Shown in pieces: positions 1 through 7,403 of a stretch of DNA of 36,037 nucleotides; the first letter of the stretch is position 1; each line of letters opens with the position of its first letter. The stretch lies in the NCBI GenBank assembly GCA_026389365.1, contig JAPLHZ010000125.1, positions 1-36,037 of the forward strand. The letters are read 5' to 3'. Under the pieces are notes generated by a model. That model saw nothing but the letters and a program-made list of their open reading frames with translations. It searched no databases and was not told where the DNA came from. A program made the position numbers and the translations under genes. The DNA comes from Cyanobacteriota bacterium (GTDB lineage Bacteria; Cyanobacteriota; Cyanobacteriia; Leptolyngbyales; Leptolyngbyaceae).

Positions 1-77
1 ATAACCCACAGTTCATGACGACGACCTCGAAGGTGACGAGGGTCGGAAATTTGTTTTAATTGAGTGATGAGGGACAT
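1..77 (-). CDS. ISAs1-family transposase, N-terminal fragment cut by the window edge
   Basis: ATG at 75-77 on the minus strand opens an uninterrupted frame of 25 codons that runs off the left edge. The visible protein starts MSLITQLKQISDPRHLRGRR and continues HELWV. The Asp-Pro-Arg followed by Arg-Gly-Arg-Arg-His and a hydrophobic stretch is the usual start of ISAs1 (H-repeat associated) transposases, matching the N-terminal domain next to their DDE nuclease. The catalytic part is not visible, so intactness is unknown. Confidence 0.6.
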   Translation of the reverse strand, partial: MSLITQLKQISDPRHLRGRRHELWV

Positions 78-127
78 GGACTGACCAACGATTACAATAT
101 CAGTCCATCCTCATTTTCTTAGCCCTG
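1..127 (-). mobile_element. End of an ISAs1-type insertion sequence (partial)
   Basis: The minus strand begins a transposase-like frame at position 77. Fifty bases upstream of that start the minus strand reads CAGGGCTAAG (118-127). ISAs1-family terminal inverted repeats are known to begin with CAGGG, so 127 is the likely outer boundary. The other end lies outside the window, so the matching inverted repeat and the target duplication cannot be checked. Assignment to ISAs1 rests on the terminus plus the protein start. Confidence 0.6.
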
Positions 128-300
128 AATGATATAAATCTAGGCCCATTTATTTTATTTCCCTAGTATGAAACCACCCTGCCCAGAATTGGGGGTTGGG
201 GGCCTCCGGTAGGCTTATTCTTGGGAATCGCCTAACACCCTTTCAATCACTGCCCTAAATTACCCATCCGATTGAGATCGGTCAAGTACTCACCATGAAA

Positions 301-1941
301 TCATCGCTTTTGTAATCTACCAAATGAAATCTTCTGGGTTGCTTCTAGCGCTGCGCCCGCAATACGTTCTTGTACAAATAGATAATCTTTACTTTGCCAT
401 AGTGGAATGAACGGGACATCACGGGCTACGATCGTTTGCAATTCCCCATATACCGATCGGCGTTCTTCGGGATTAGTGGTTTTTCGGCTCTGACCAATTA
501 ACGTATTCACCCGATCGTTGAAATAAAACGAACCCTGTTGAGCGGATGCGCCTTCTTTACAGCCCGATGTTGTATCCCCTTTTGCACAATCGACAAAGGG
601 TTGAATATAGCTATCCGCATCTAAATAATCTGGAGACCAATCTAGCAAAAACATCGGGTATGCGCCTTTGTCGAGATTTTTATAGGCTGTCGCCGAATCT
701 ACTCCATTCAGTTCTATTTTCAATAAATCTGGTAATGTTTTTTTAATTACACCTTTGATTGTAATTGCCGCTAATTGATCATTAGGTAAGTTCGATCGGT
801 ACCAAAGCTCCAGAGTTAGTGGATTTTGTTTCGAGTATCCCGCTTTTGTTAATAGTTGCGTGGCCTTCTCGATATTCGCACTCGCCCCATAATCTGTTTT
901 AAAACTCGGAACCTGTTCACTCAAGGTATTCGGCAAAAGACTATACAGAGGTACGACTTGTTGATTAAATACCCGGTCTTCCAATACCGATCGATCCATC
1001 ACCGCCGCAACCGCCTGACGCACTTCAAGCCGATCGAGTGGAGCCGAATTCACATTCAAAGTCAAATAGTCCATACCACTTCCGGCTTGCTCAATCACTT
1101 GCCAACGTTTTTCCGTTGCTTGGGTTTGGAGTGATTTGATATGCTCGATCGCTAGCCCTTGTAATGCCATATCAATGCTTCCGGTGCGAAATGCATTAAA
1201 CAAATTCGATGCGCCGGAGAAGATTTGGATATCAACGCCTCCATTCTTTGGCTTGTCTCCCCAATATTGCCCGAAAGGTTCTAACCGAATCCGATCGACT
1301 CCAAACGATACTAATTTATAGGGACCAGTTCCCACAAATTCTTTGGGTTGAAAGCTTCCGGCTTTAATTTCATAGGCTTTTGGTGAAATGGGGCAAGTCC
1401 CCGAAAAGGCTAAGAGTGCCGTAAATGCCGTAAATGGCTTTTTGAGTTTGATTGTTAATTCATAGTCAGATGTCGCTTGAATGGTTTCTATTGCATCGGA
1501 TAGTAAAAACGAGGGTGCCCCGCCATTTTTAATAAACCGATTCAATGAAAACATCATTGATTTTGCATCAAATTTTTCGCCATCATGAAACACGATTCCC
1601 TGGCGTATTCCAATCACGTAGGTCAAACCATCAGGACTGACCTTCGGCATTGCGGTGGCAAGCTGGGGCACGAGTTCGGTGGTGCCCGGTTTATAAATAT
1701 AGAGCCGATCGCCCAAATTATGTAGCAGAATTCCCGCAATGCTGCTGTAAGCATCGGCTGGATCAACGGTGCTAACGCTGGCGGTGGTCCCGAAGGTAAT
1801 ACGATCGGCTGTAGTTGTAGCTGTGGGAACTGTTGACGTGCAACCGCTTAGAGTAAATAGGCTGAGGGCTATCGCTACAAATACAGATGATTTTAGACGA
1901 GATCGAAGAGTTGACCTTACTGTCTGAACAACGATCGTCAT
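301..1941 (-). CDS. Peptide/oligopeptide-type ABC transporter substrate-binding lipoprotein
   Basis: A 546-residue protein of the extracellular solute-binding family 5 (DppA/OppA/NikA type). A basic start and hydrophobic helix end in the lipobox LSGC, so Cys34 is the probable lipidated residue and the protein is probably anchored on the outer face of the cytoplasmic membrane. Family hallmarks include the early VDPADAYSS segment, YVIGIRQGIVFHDGEKFDAK and FVGTGPYKLVSF, and a C-terminal part rich in Trp and Tyr with NPEERRSVYGELQ before the final lobe. The length is normal. No permease or ATPase gene is next to it, so the partner transporter must be encoded elsewhere. The ligand cannot be predicted; di- or oligopeptides are only the family default. 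ATG at 1941 is preceded by GGAACGGGC, a weak ribosome site. Confidence 0.85.
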   Translation of the reverse strand: MTIVVQTVRSTLRSRLKSSVFVAIALSLFTLSGCTSTVPTATTTADRITFGTTASVSTVDPADAYSSIAGILLHNLGDRLYIYKPGTTELVPQLATAMPKVSPDGLTYVIGIRQGIVFHDGEKFDAKSMMFSLNRFIKNGGAPSFLLSDAIETIQATSDYELTIKLKKPFTAFTALLAFSGTCPISPKAYEIKAGSFQPKEFVGTGPYKLVSFGVDRIRLEPFGQYWGDKPKNGGVDIQIFSGASNLFNAFRTGSIDMALQGLAIEHIKSLQTQATEKRWQVIEQAGSGMDYLTLNVNSAPLDRLEVRQAVAAVMDRSVLEDRVFNQQVVPLYSLLPNTLSEQVPSFKTDYGASANIEKATQLLTKAGYSKQNPLTLELWYRSNLPNDQLAAITIKGVIKKTLPDLLKIELNGVDSATAYKNLDKGAYPMFLLDWSPDYLDADSYIQPFVDCAKGDTTSGCKEGASAQQGSFYFNDRVNTLIGQSRKTTNPEERRSVYGELQTIVARDVPFIPLWQSKDYLFVQERIAGAALEATQKISFGRLQKR

Positions 1942-1985
1942 TATGCCCGTTCCTAAAAATACTGTATTTGATTAAACCATAAATT

Positions 1986-2014
1986 CTTATACCGAATATT
2001 GTATTCAAATACAA
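1986..2014 (-). promoter_or_regulatory. Possible promoter with overlapping palindrome, upstream of the solute-binding protein gene
   Basis: On the minus strand TTGTAT (2009-2014) and TATAAG (1986-1991) are separated by 17 bases, a reasonable sigma-70-type pair about 45-70 bases upstream of the ATG at 1941. The -35 element lies within a perfect palindrome, TTGTATTCAAATACAA (1999-2014), which could be an operator. This is pattern matching only. Confidence 0.35.
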
Positions 2015-2040
2015 GTGCTCAAGTGCAACTTTGCTAGCAC

Positions 2041-2069
2041 AAAAATAGGTGGCTCAAAAATGAACCACC
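2041..2069 (-). terminator. Intrinsic terminator of psaK
   Basis: On the minus strand the arms GGTGGTTCA and TGAGCCACC form a nine-base-pair stem (one G-U) around a four-base loop. It is followed by TATTTTT. It lies about 75 bases past the psaK stop codon, the expected place and orientation. Confidence 0.7.
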
Positions 2070-2088
2070 CATCCACCGATTAAACGCT

Positions 2089-2122
2089 TAAAAGCGAAGA
2101 ATTTCTAAAAGCGAAGAATTTC
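2089..2122. repeat. 17-bp perfect tandem duplication behind psaK
   Basis: TAAAAGCGAAGAATTTC occurs twice head to tail (2089-2105 and 2106-2122), 21 bases past the psaK stop and before its terminator. It is one of several such duplications near gene ends in this window. Confidence 0.9.
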
Positions 2123-2143
2123 GCAATGAAACCTATTCAACCT

Positions 2144-2398
2144 TTACAGAACGCCCATTCTCGACAATCCTAGAATTGTACCCGCACCTAAAACATGGCC
2201 AAAGCTGGTTACGCCCAACATTGCTCCGTGGCTCATGCCGCCGAAGAATGGACCCGCAGGTAGTCCCAAGCCAACATTTTGCTGACGGATCGTCAATTTA
2301 CCAATCACGATCGCCAACACATTACAACCAATCATGACAGCCGCCACATTGGGATTCCACTCAATGGTGCGAACTGCTGCAAATAACATCGGGGACAT
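2144..2398 (-). CDS. psaK: Photosystem I reaction center subunit PsaK
   Basis: An 84-residue thylakoid membrane protein at the edge of photosystem I, where it binds chlorophyll and contacts mobile antenna. Two hydrophobic segments are visible (roughly residues 12-34 and 57-80), separated by the polar loop KLTIRQQNVGLGLPAGP. The Gly-rich second helix with SFGHVLGAGTILGL is typical of PsaK. The start chosen is the ATG at 2398, because GAAAGGAG lies seven bases upstream; a longer in-frame version from 2443 would place that ribosome site inside the gene. The short propeptide-like start MSPMLFAAV fits the family. Monocistronic, with its own terminator at 2041-2069. Confidence 0.9.
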   Translation of the reverse strand: MSPMLFAAVRTIEWNPNVAAVMIGCNVLAIVIGKLTIRQQNVGLGLPAGPFFGGMSHGAMLGVTSFGHVLGAGTILGLSRMGVL

Positions 2399-2556
2399 GA
2401 AATATTCTCCTTTCGGGTTAAGCAAGTCACTACATTGTTCCAAAAAGTGACGAAAAGTTCGATCGATCGCAGCAATTGTTAACGTTAGAGGCGATTGTCG
2501 GTGAATAGTTACACAAGACTATCCAGATCTGTAGTAAGTCAGCCTTATTAAAAGTA

Positions 2557-2643
2557 CGGAGAGGGGGGGATTCGAACCCCCGTTAGGTGTGACCCTAAAG
2601 CTGATTTCGAATCAGCCGCATTCAACCACTCTGCCACCTCTCC
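2557..2643 (-). tRNA. tRNA-Ser (anticodon CGA)
   Basis: The minus strand folds into a class II tRNA of 87 bases. Acceptor GGAGAGG pairs with CCTCTCC, the discriminator is G and no CCA is encoded. The anticodon stem GCTGA/TCAGC holds the loop TTCGAAA, giving anticodon CGA (reads UCG). A long variable arm and a GTTCGAA T-loop complete it. Confidence 0.95.
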
Positions 2644-2700
2644 AAGGCATTGCAATGTGTGGATTTCTCCAACAACTATCACACAGATATTAATACCATA

Positions 2701-4926
2701 CTACAGTCTGGCAAATTCTGCATCGTCCACGGAAAAACTAGTTTTAAATCCATCCCTCGGACTCCATTGCACTGCACCATCTTGTGCGAGATGGAATGTG
2801 GGAATTCTTTGCTGATCTAAGGTTTGAGCTACTTCAGGTCGGAGAGTTTTACCATAGGCGATCGCCCCCACTAGTTGCATCTCAGGGAGTTTTCCACCAT
2901 TCCACCACAGAATGGCAGGTGTTGAACTGAGAGTGTCCGAAGCTAATTTTCTCGGGAGTTTGTGCGCCAAAATCCAGGGCGCTTGATGGGGAAGTTGGAG
3001 TTGAAGTGCTGGGACGATCGGCTCGGGTCGGTCTTTGACCCTTGAGGTTAGACCAGGTTGAGGCAGTGGAATTGTCCGTAGGGTAATGTGGCCCAGATTG
3101 AGTTCTTGAAAATCATTTGTTGTTAGAACTTGCCGAATGGTGAGTCTATTTCGCAGGGCTTGAACTGCCTCTAGGTCAGTGGAATGCAATTGAATCAGTG
3201 CATCAACTTGATTAATGCCTTGCTTTTGTAAAAATGGGGTGATAGTCATTTCGGTCTCATTTCGATCGCCTGTATTCACGAGTACGACTTTTCCCTGTGC
3301 TTGCACCACTAGGATGGGTTGACGCGTGGTGGTGAGTGCTGTGATTTGAATTCGAGTTTTGGCTTGTTGCCATGCGGGAACAACAATGATGGACAATGCC
3401 GCGATCGTCATTCCTAATATCCAATAGCGTTTGGGTTGAATGAATTTGCTATTACCCACCGCAATGCCCAGAAAACCATAGAGAATGACTAGCACGCCCA
3501 CAGAAATCGTTCCAGCTGCCCACTGACTGCCGGGAAGACGACCCATTTGATCGACAATTCCGAGCAGGGCGACGATCGGATAATGCAAAAGCCCAGCGCT
3601 GAAACTGCCGAGTTTGGGAACGATCGCTGCTAGCAATGCACTGACCATTCCGCCCAAACTGATAATGCTAATCAAAACAGTTGTGAGAACATTGGCGGGA
3701 ATACTGTACGGCGAGACTAACCCAAACGCATAAAGCTGTAACGGTAATACCCAAATATAAGCTGCGATCGGTGTGGCGAAGGCGGCAGCGATCGGGCTTG
3801 GAAGCCAATCCAAATGATTTTGCAATGGTTCTGATGTGACTAGTAATCCTAAGGTTGCTAATGCACTGAGTTGAAAGCCTAAGTCCCAAATCCATAGTGG
3901 ATTCCAAACTAAAAGTAATACGCTAGCAAATAACAATGACCCAATCGGTTTAACCTTTTTCTCGGCCACGATCGCCACCAACACCGCCGCACCCATCACC
4001 CCAGCTCGCAATATGGCAGGTTGTGCCCCGGCTAATCCAATCAGAATGACGATCGCAATTCCGCCTGCAATTCCTTTGACTTGTTTGGAGGCTCGACTGC
4101 ATAATGCTAGTACGACAGATAAGGTCAGTGAAACCTGAAACCCAGATGCAGCAAGCGCATGGGACATTCCAATTTTAGTAAAGGCATCCTGCATATTACT
4201 GGGTAAATCAACTGCACGATTTCCTAAAACCATTGCAGCCAAAAGTAGTCCTTCTTCCCCTGGAAGCCCGACCATTTGGGCTTGAACAATTCGTTGTTGA
4301 AGTTGCCATAGTCCCCAGGTTTGTTTGGGCGGGGCGATAATTGTAAACTCATCAGCAGCCAATCCCGCAAAGCATCCTTCAATTGCTAATCGCTTTTTAA
4401 AATCAAACCCACCGGGATTCTGTGCGCCTTTGGGACTATACAGTTTTCCTTTGAATTTCACTTGAGTTCCGGGGGCAAATGAAGGGTGACGATCGCGAAT
4501 GGTGACATACAGCTTTCCATTTGCTTTGTCTGGCGCAATAGTTAACCGACTATTCAACTCACCCGCATCTATGCTTTGCACCGTCAGCCAAAGTTTAGTT
4601 TTACCACTGCGAGTAGTCCGAGGCAATTCATCAACGGTGCCTGTAATTTGAATAGTCGTCCGATCGATCGGCTCTACAAAACGACTAATATCAAAGGCTC
4701 CTGGCTCCGGTGTTCTGAAGTGATACCAGCCTAATGCTATCAATATAATCACACTCGCAATCAGCCAAGGTTGAACTTGATGGCTGGCGGGGCGTAGTTT
4801 CCGTAGGATTATTCCAATGCTGGGAAATGCGATCGCGGCAATGGCCGTAATCCACCATGGGGACTGAGCTGTGAGTAGTCCGATAATCCAAGCAATACAC
4901 CACAATGCACTTGAATAGCCTTGCAT
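2701..4926 (-). CDS. comEC: ComEC/Rec2-family DNA-uptake channel protein
   Basis: A 741-residue polytopic membrane protein resembling ComEC, the inner-membrane channel that passes single-stranded DNA during natural transformation. The N-terminal part (about residues 1-190) has membrane helices and an OB-like soluble domain (DUF4131). The central competence domain follows, with ALAASGFQVSLTLS around residue 255 and then many hydrophobic helices to about residue 520. The C-terminal part (about 530-741) aligns in position with the metallo-beta-lactamase-like domain. Where HxHxDH is expected it reads LIQLHSTDLEAVQAL (near residue 575), so the metal site is degraded and nuclease activity is unlikely. 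GGAAGA precedes the ATG at 4926. No other competence gene is adjacent, but cyanobacterial competence genes are commonly scattered. Confidence 0.85.
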   Translation of the reverse strand: MQGYSSALWCIAWIIGLLTAQSPWWITAIAAIAFPSIGIILRKLRPASHQVQPWLIASVIILIALGWYHFRTPEPGAFDISRFVEPIDRTTIQITGTVDELPRTTRSGKTKLWLTVQSIDAGELNSRLTIAPDKANGKLYVTIRDRHPSFAPGTQVKFKGKLYSPKGAQNPGGFDFKKRLAIEGCFAGLAADEFTIIAPPKQTWGLWQLQQRIVQAQMVGLPGEEGLLLAAMVLGNRAVDLPSNMQDAFTKIGMSHALAASGFQVSLTLSVVLALCSRASKQVKGIAGGIAIVILIGLAGAQPAILRAGVMGAAVLVAIVAEKKVKPIGSLLFASVLLLVWNPLWIWDLGFQLSALATLGLLVTSEPLQNHLDWLPSPIAAAFATPIAAYIWVLPLQLYAFGLVSPYSIPANVLTTVLISIISLGGMVSALLAAIVPKLGSFSAGLLHYPIVALLGIVDQMGRLPGSQWAAGTISVGVLVILYGFLGIAVGNSKFIQPKRYWILGMTIAALSIIVVPAWQQAKTRIQITALTTTRQPILVVQAQGKVVLVNTGDRNETEMTITPFLQKQGINQVDALIQLHSTDLEAVQALRNRLTIRQVLTTNDFQELNLGHITLRTIPLPQPGLTSRVKDRPEPIVPALQLQLPHQAPWILAHKLPRKLASDTLSSTPAILWWNGGKLPEMQLVGAIAYGKTLRPEVAQTLDQQRIPTFHLAQDGAVQWSPRDGFKTSFSVDDAEFARL

Positions 4927-4972
4927 GATAGTCTTCCGTTGCTTGCATTTTTTATATCATTTTAATATGCCC

Positions 4973-5037
4973 AAATCTTCAAAAAATAACCTTGGATTTG
5001 AGACTCCTAATGGCGAACTTTAAATCTAAGGTTAATG
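4973..5037 (-). terminator. Terminator repeat, copy A, behind the PEP-CTERM gene
   Basis: On the minus strand a 46-base hairpin (4988-5033) with 12-bp outer arms, AACCTTAGATTT against AAATCCAAGGTT (one G-T), is followed by ATTTTTTG. This is a textbook Rho-independent terminator placed 67 bases past the stop codon of the PEP-CTERM gene. The whole 65-base segment recurs at 6708-6772 with roughly 90 percent identity by eye. Confidence 0.75.
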
Positions 5038-5099
5038 ATCTCATCCGCTTCAAATTAAGAAGATAACAGTAGTTTTAAACTCACTAGTTTATTCTTCTG

Positions 5100-6059
5100 T
5101 CAAGAGGAAATTGTTATCGTCTTAGCACGACGACGTAGAGCAAATTTCCCCACGATCGCACCCATAGCCCATAGGAAGGCAGGCTCAGGAACATGCTTTG
5201 GAACGGGTGGCTTAATTTCAATGCTCGGTACAAGAGTAGAAAGCACAACTGGAGGGGTTGGGACTACAACTGGAGGTGTTGAGACTACAACTGGAGGGGT
5301 TGGGACTACAACTGGAGGTGCTGGGACTACAACCGGAGGTGCTGGGACTACAACCGGAGGTGCTGGGACTACAACTGGAGGTGTTGAGACTACAACTGGA
5401 GGTATTGGGGCTACAACTGGAGGTGTTGAGACTACAACTGGAGGTTTCACTGTGGGACGATTTACAAAAGCTTCACTCCCATCTTTCCCATTGATACCAA
5501 ATGCTTGAACATGTATCCCAACTCTCATAGAGCCGTTGGTCATATCATTGATGACATCTTGCAATGTCTTAGTAGGCGTTAAGTTAAAGAGTACATTTAC
5601 CCATTCTCCAGGGTTAACACCTTCCTGAGACACAGGAGTATTTGCTTCGATACCAAAATCTGAGACAAACTTATTCGTCAGACTGTTTCCCCCAGGAAGA
5701 TTTAAATTACCTGATGCTATGGAATAATCAACACCAATTCCACTATCTGCGATCGGTCCGATACTTTTTAAAATGCTACTATTATCAAAATAAATCTGGG
5801 TAATAGAGGAACCTACTGAACCAACATTAGAGAACTTAAACAAGACCGATGATGATGAGAGATTATCCTTTCCAGTAGCATCTGTCACATCCATAAACAA
5901 TTGACTTTCACCCGCAGCCACATTGGTCGCTTTATTACTAGTAATGTGACCAAAGTTAAACTGGAAAGCCTGGGCAGGTACAGCCGTGAGAATAATTCCT
6001 GAGATGCAAACAGACGAGGTTGCCAGAAGAAATTGAAAAGACTGAGTGTATTTAGACAT
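5100..6059 (-). CDS. PEP-CTERM sorted exported protein with Pro/Val heptad repeats
   Basis: A 319-residue exported protein. A Sec signal peptide ends at AVPAQA (about residue 31). The globular part (about 32-205) contains ITQIYFDNSS, GVNPGEWVNVLFNL and MRVGIHVQAFG followed by SEAFVN, a pattern common in cyanobacterial PEP-CTERM proteins of unknown function. Then come ten seven-residue repeats (PPVVVST or PPVVVPA type) that act as a stiff stalk. At the end is the sorting signal: VPEP, a hydrophobic helix WAMGAIVGKFAL and the basic cluster RRRAK. In the PEP-CTERM/exosortase system this end is recognised and processed at the membrane, usually for export to the surface or extracellular matrix. 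No exosortase gene is in the window. Function unknown; a repeat-driven length variation is likely. Confidence 0.8.
   Translation of the reverse strand: MSKYTQSFQFLLATSSVCISGIILTAVPAQAFQFNFGHITSNKATNVAAGESQLFMDVTDATGKDNLSSSSVLFKFSNVGSVGSSITQIYFDNSSILKSIGPIADSGIGVDYSIASGNLNLPGGNSLTNKFVSDFGIEANTPVSQEGVNPGEWVNVLFNLTPTKTLQDVINDMTNGSMRVGIHVQAFGINGKDGSEAFVNRPTVKPPVVVSTPPVVAPIPPVVVSTPPVVVPAPPVVVPAPPVVVPAPPVVVPTPPVVVSTPPVVVPTPPVVLSTLVPSIEIKPPVPKHVPEPAFLWAMGAIVGKFALRRRAKTITISS
5235..5444. repeat. Ten-copy 21-bp tandem repeat inside the PEP-CTERM gene
   Basis: The plus-strand unit is close to ACTACAACTGGAGGTGTTGAG. Ten contiguous copies encode ten PPVVxxx heptads on the minus strand. The period is a multiple of three, so gain or loss of units keeps the frame. 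Copies differ at a few positions (GTTGAG, GTTGGG, GCTGGG), giving ST, PT and PA variants; three adjacent PA units are almost identical, suggesting recent expansion. Confidence 0.95.
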
Positions 6060-6400
6060 TTTTAGGTAACCACCTTGGCCTATAAAACGAGATAAAAGTA
6101 AACAATATAATCTATTCAGATAAATTATGCTGTTTACTACCTGTATTTAATATTCAAGATGCCACCCATATCCAGTGGAGTACCCTAAGATAAAAATGTT
6201 TTCATCTCTACTTTACAAATTCATGTCAGTCATCCTATTTCCTTATTTGATTTTCAGGCAAAGATTAAATAAAGAAATGTTCTCCTTATTTTCACTATAC
6301 TCATATTGGATTCATCCTGTCTATTGAGAGGTTTGATCCGTACAATTATTTAAGTAAAGTTCGGTTATGGTGCAATCCTACCTAACAATTTTCTTGCTAG
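6060..6400. other. AT-rich intergenic stretch upstream of the PEP-CTERM gene
   Basis: No convincing gene on either strand. The right-hand side of the minus-strand PEP-CTERM gene must hold its promoter here; TATATTGTTTAC and TATAGG-like strings occur within 60 bases of the ATG, but no clean -35/-10 pair stands out. AAGGTGGTTACCT just upstream of the ATG contains a possible ribosome site. Confidence 0.4.
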
Positions 6401-6730
6401 TGGCTTAAGGCGATCGGAAACCTGACAGAATTACTGACGGTCAAAGACCGACCCAAGGTCATCACTGATGTTAAAATCATTCCGAATCAATCTTATTGAG
6501 TCATCGGAATTCCTGAACAACTTACTGCATTCATAGAGCCGATGAACCTTGGGTGGGGCGGAGAGCATCGGATTTTTATCAACAAGCGCGATCGTCCCGT
6601 TAGAAGTTACTTTAATCTGGGAGGCTTCGACGATGGTTTATGTCCGATCTTTGACCATTCGTTTAGTTATTATTGCGACTGGGAAATGGGTGATGATATC
6701 GTAACTGAAATCTCCAAAAAACAACCCTAG
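6401..6730 (+). pseudogene. Decayed reading frame with an in-frame stop (remnant, unknown family)
   Basis: One frame reads protein-like sequence across 6401-6730, interrupted only by TGA at 6497-6499. The first part reads AIGNLTELLTVKDRPKVITD. After the stop it reads VIGIPEQLTAFIEPMNLGWG and continues through INKRDRPVRSYFNLGGFDDG to the TAG at 6728-6730. An ATG at 6542 could start a 62-residue product, but no ribosome site precedes it and its last codons lie inside the terminator repeat at 6708-6772. I do not recognise the family. The most economical reading is the tail of a gene whose front has been lost. A small real ORF from 6542 cannot be excluded. Confidence 0.4.
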
Positions 6731-6772
6731 ATTTGAGACTCCTAATGGCGAATCTTAAATCTAGGGTTAACG
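6708..6772 (-). terminator. Terminator repeat, copy B, behind the DUF4079 gene
   Basis: The second copy of the 65-base module. Its arms AACCCTAGATTT and AAATCTAGGGTT (6723-6734 and 6757-6768) pair perfectly over 12 bp, and further pairs continue inward. On the minus strand the stem is followed by GTTTTTTGG. It lies 40 bases past the stop of the DUF4079 gene, in the right orientation to terminate it. Confidence 0.75.
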
Positions 6773-6780
6773 ATTTGAAA

Positions 6781-6813
6781 TGGTTCTAAATTGGTTCTGA
6801 ATTGGTTCTAAAT
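6781..6813. repeat. Three-copy 11-bp tandem repeat across the DUF4079 stop codon
   Basis: TGGTTCTAAAT, TGGTTCTGAAT and TGGTTCTAAAT follow each other (6781-6813). The minus-strand stop codon of the DUF4079 gene (6808-6810) lies in the third copy, so the repeat spans the end of the coding sequence. Confidence 0.9.
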
Positions 6814-7284
6814 TGAGAACCCGAGCTTCAGACCTAAGGCGGCATGAACGACAAATAACGCCATCAACCCACTGCCAATATAAGCATGAGCTTTCCGTGC
6901 GCCGTCGCCTGTACCTTTAAACCCAAAAGCCGCCAAACTTCCATTGATTAACAAAAGCGCAATCACGGCGGTTCCGGTAATGAAGTGAGGACTTTCCAAA
7001 ATGGGTTTGTTTTGCATCACGAGTGACAGCAATCCACCGGAATAGCCCGAGATTAAAAATACCGCCATCAATGGAGCCGCTTTACGGTGCATTTCGCGGT
7101 TTTTCAATTCTTCTTCTTTGTCTTCAGAGGTACGGGCTTTCCAACCTGCAATTGCAACCCCGCTTCCCATAACAAAGGCCACGATCGCCATCATCAATGG
7201 ATGTCCCCAATGAACAATCGGCTCCGGCACGCCCAAACTCCGAAACGTTGCTGCTGCGGGTTCAAGTATTTTTGCAATATCCAT
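6808..7284 (-). CDS. DUF4079 family membrane protein
   Basis: A 158-residue integral membrane protein of a cyanobacterial family annotated as DUF4079. Four hydrophobic segments can be seen (about residues 27-47, 70-90, 101-121 and 136-156), separated by a charged loop (KARTSEDKEEELKNREMHRK). Conserved-looking histidines occur near helix ends (HWGHP, MHRKA, HFITG, KAHAYIG, HAALG), an arrangement reminiscent of b-type cytochrome-like four-helix proteins; heme binding is inference only. The start at 7284 has only a weak purine stretch upstream. The gene is divergent from the RNase D-like gene and ends in a dedicated terminator repeat. Confidence 0.75.
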   Translation of the reverse strand: MDIAKILEPAAATFRSLGVPEPIVHWGHPLMMAIVAFVMGSGVAIAGWKARTSEDKEEELKNREMHRKAAPLMAVFLISGYSGGLLSLVMQNKPILESPHFITGTAVIALLLINGSLAAFGFKGTGDGARKAHAYIGSGLMALFVVHAALGLKLGFSI

Positions 7285-7336
7285 GTGATGATTCTCTCTA
7301 GATTCGGTCTACACTGAACGGCCTGAATGGTACCGC

Positions 7337-7342
7337 TATAAT
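7337..7342 (+). promoter_or_regulatory. Possible -10 element for the RNase D-like gene
   Basis: A perfect TATAAT lies 62 bases upstream of the ATG at 7404. No good -35 is seen at the right spacing. Its position argues against a start at the in-frame TTG at 7344, which would sit immediately behind it. Confidence 0.35.
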
Positions 7343-7403
7343 ATTGTATCGATTTTTTAATAATTTTTTAATAACTCTCCGATCGTTCGGTAAAACTGAC
7401 GCT

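Noticed and set aside
5235-5444. CRISPR array
   Set aside because: The 21-bp units are contiguous without unique spacers and lie in an open reading frame; no cas gene is present.
5221-5508. Plus-strand ORFs rich in Thr/Gly and in Leu/Gln opposite the PEP-CTERM gene
   Set aside because: They are read-through of the 21-bp repeat in other frames: a stop-free repeat stays open in several frames. The minus-strand frame has a signal peptide, a folded domain and a sorting signal, so it is the gene.
6401-6730. Selenoprotein or recoded TGA at 6497-6499
   Set aside because: No SECIS-like hairpin was noticed behind the TGA, the surrounding protein is unrecognised, and an upstream TAG plus the lack of a start codon point to decay.
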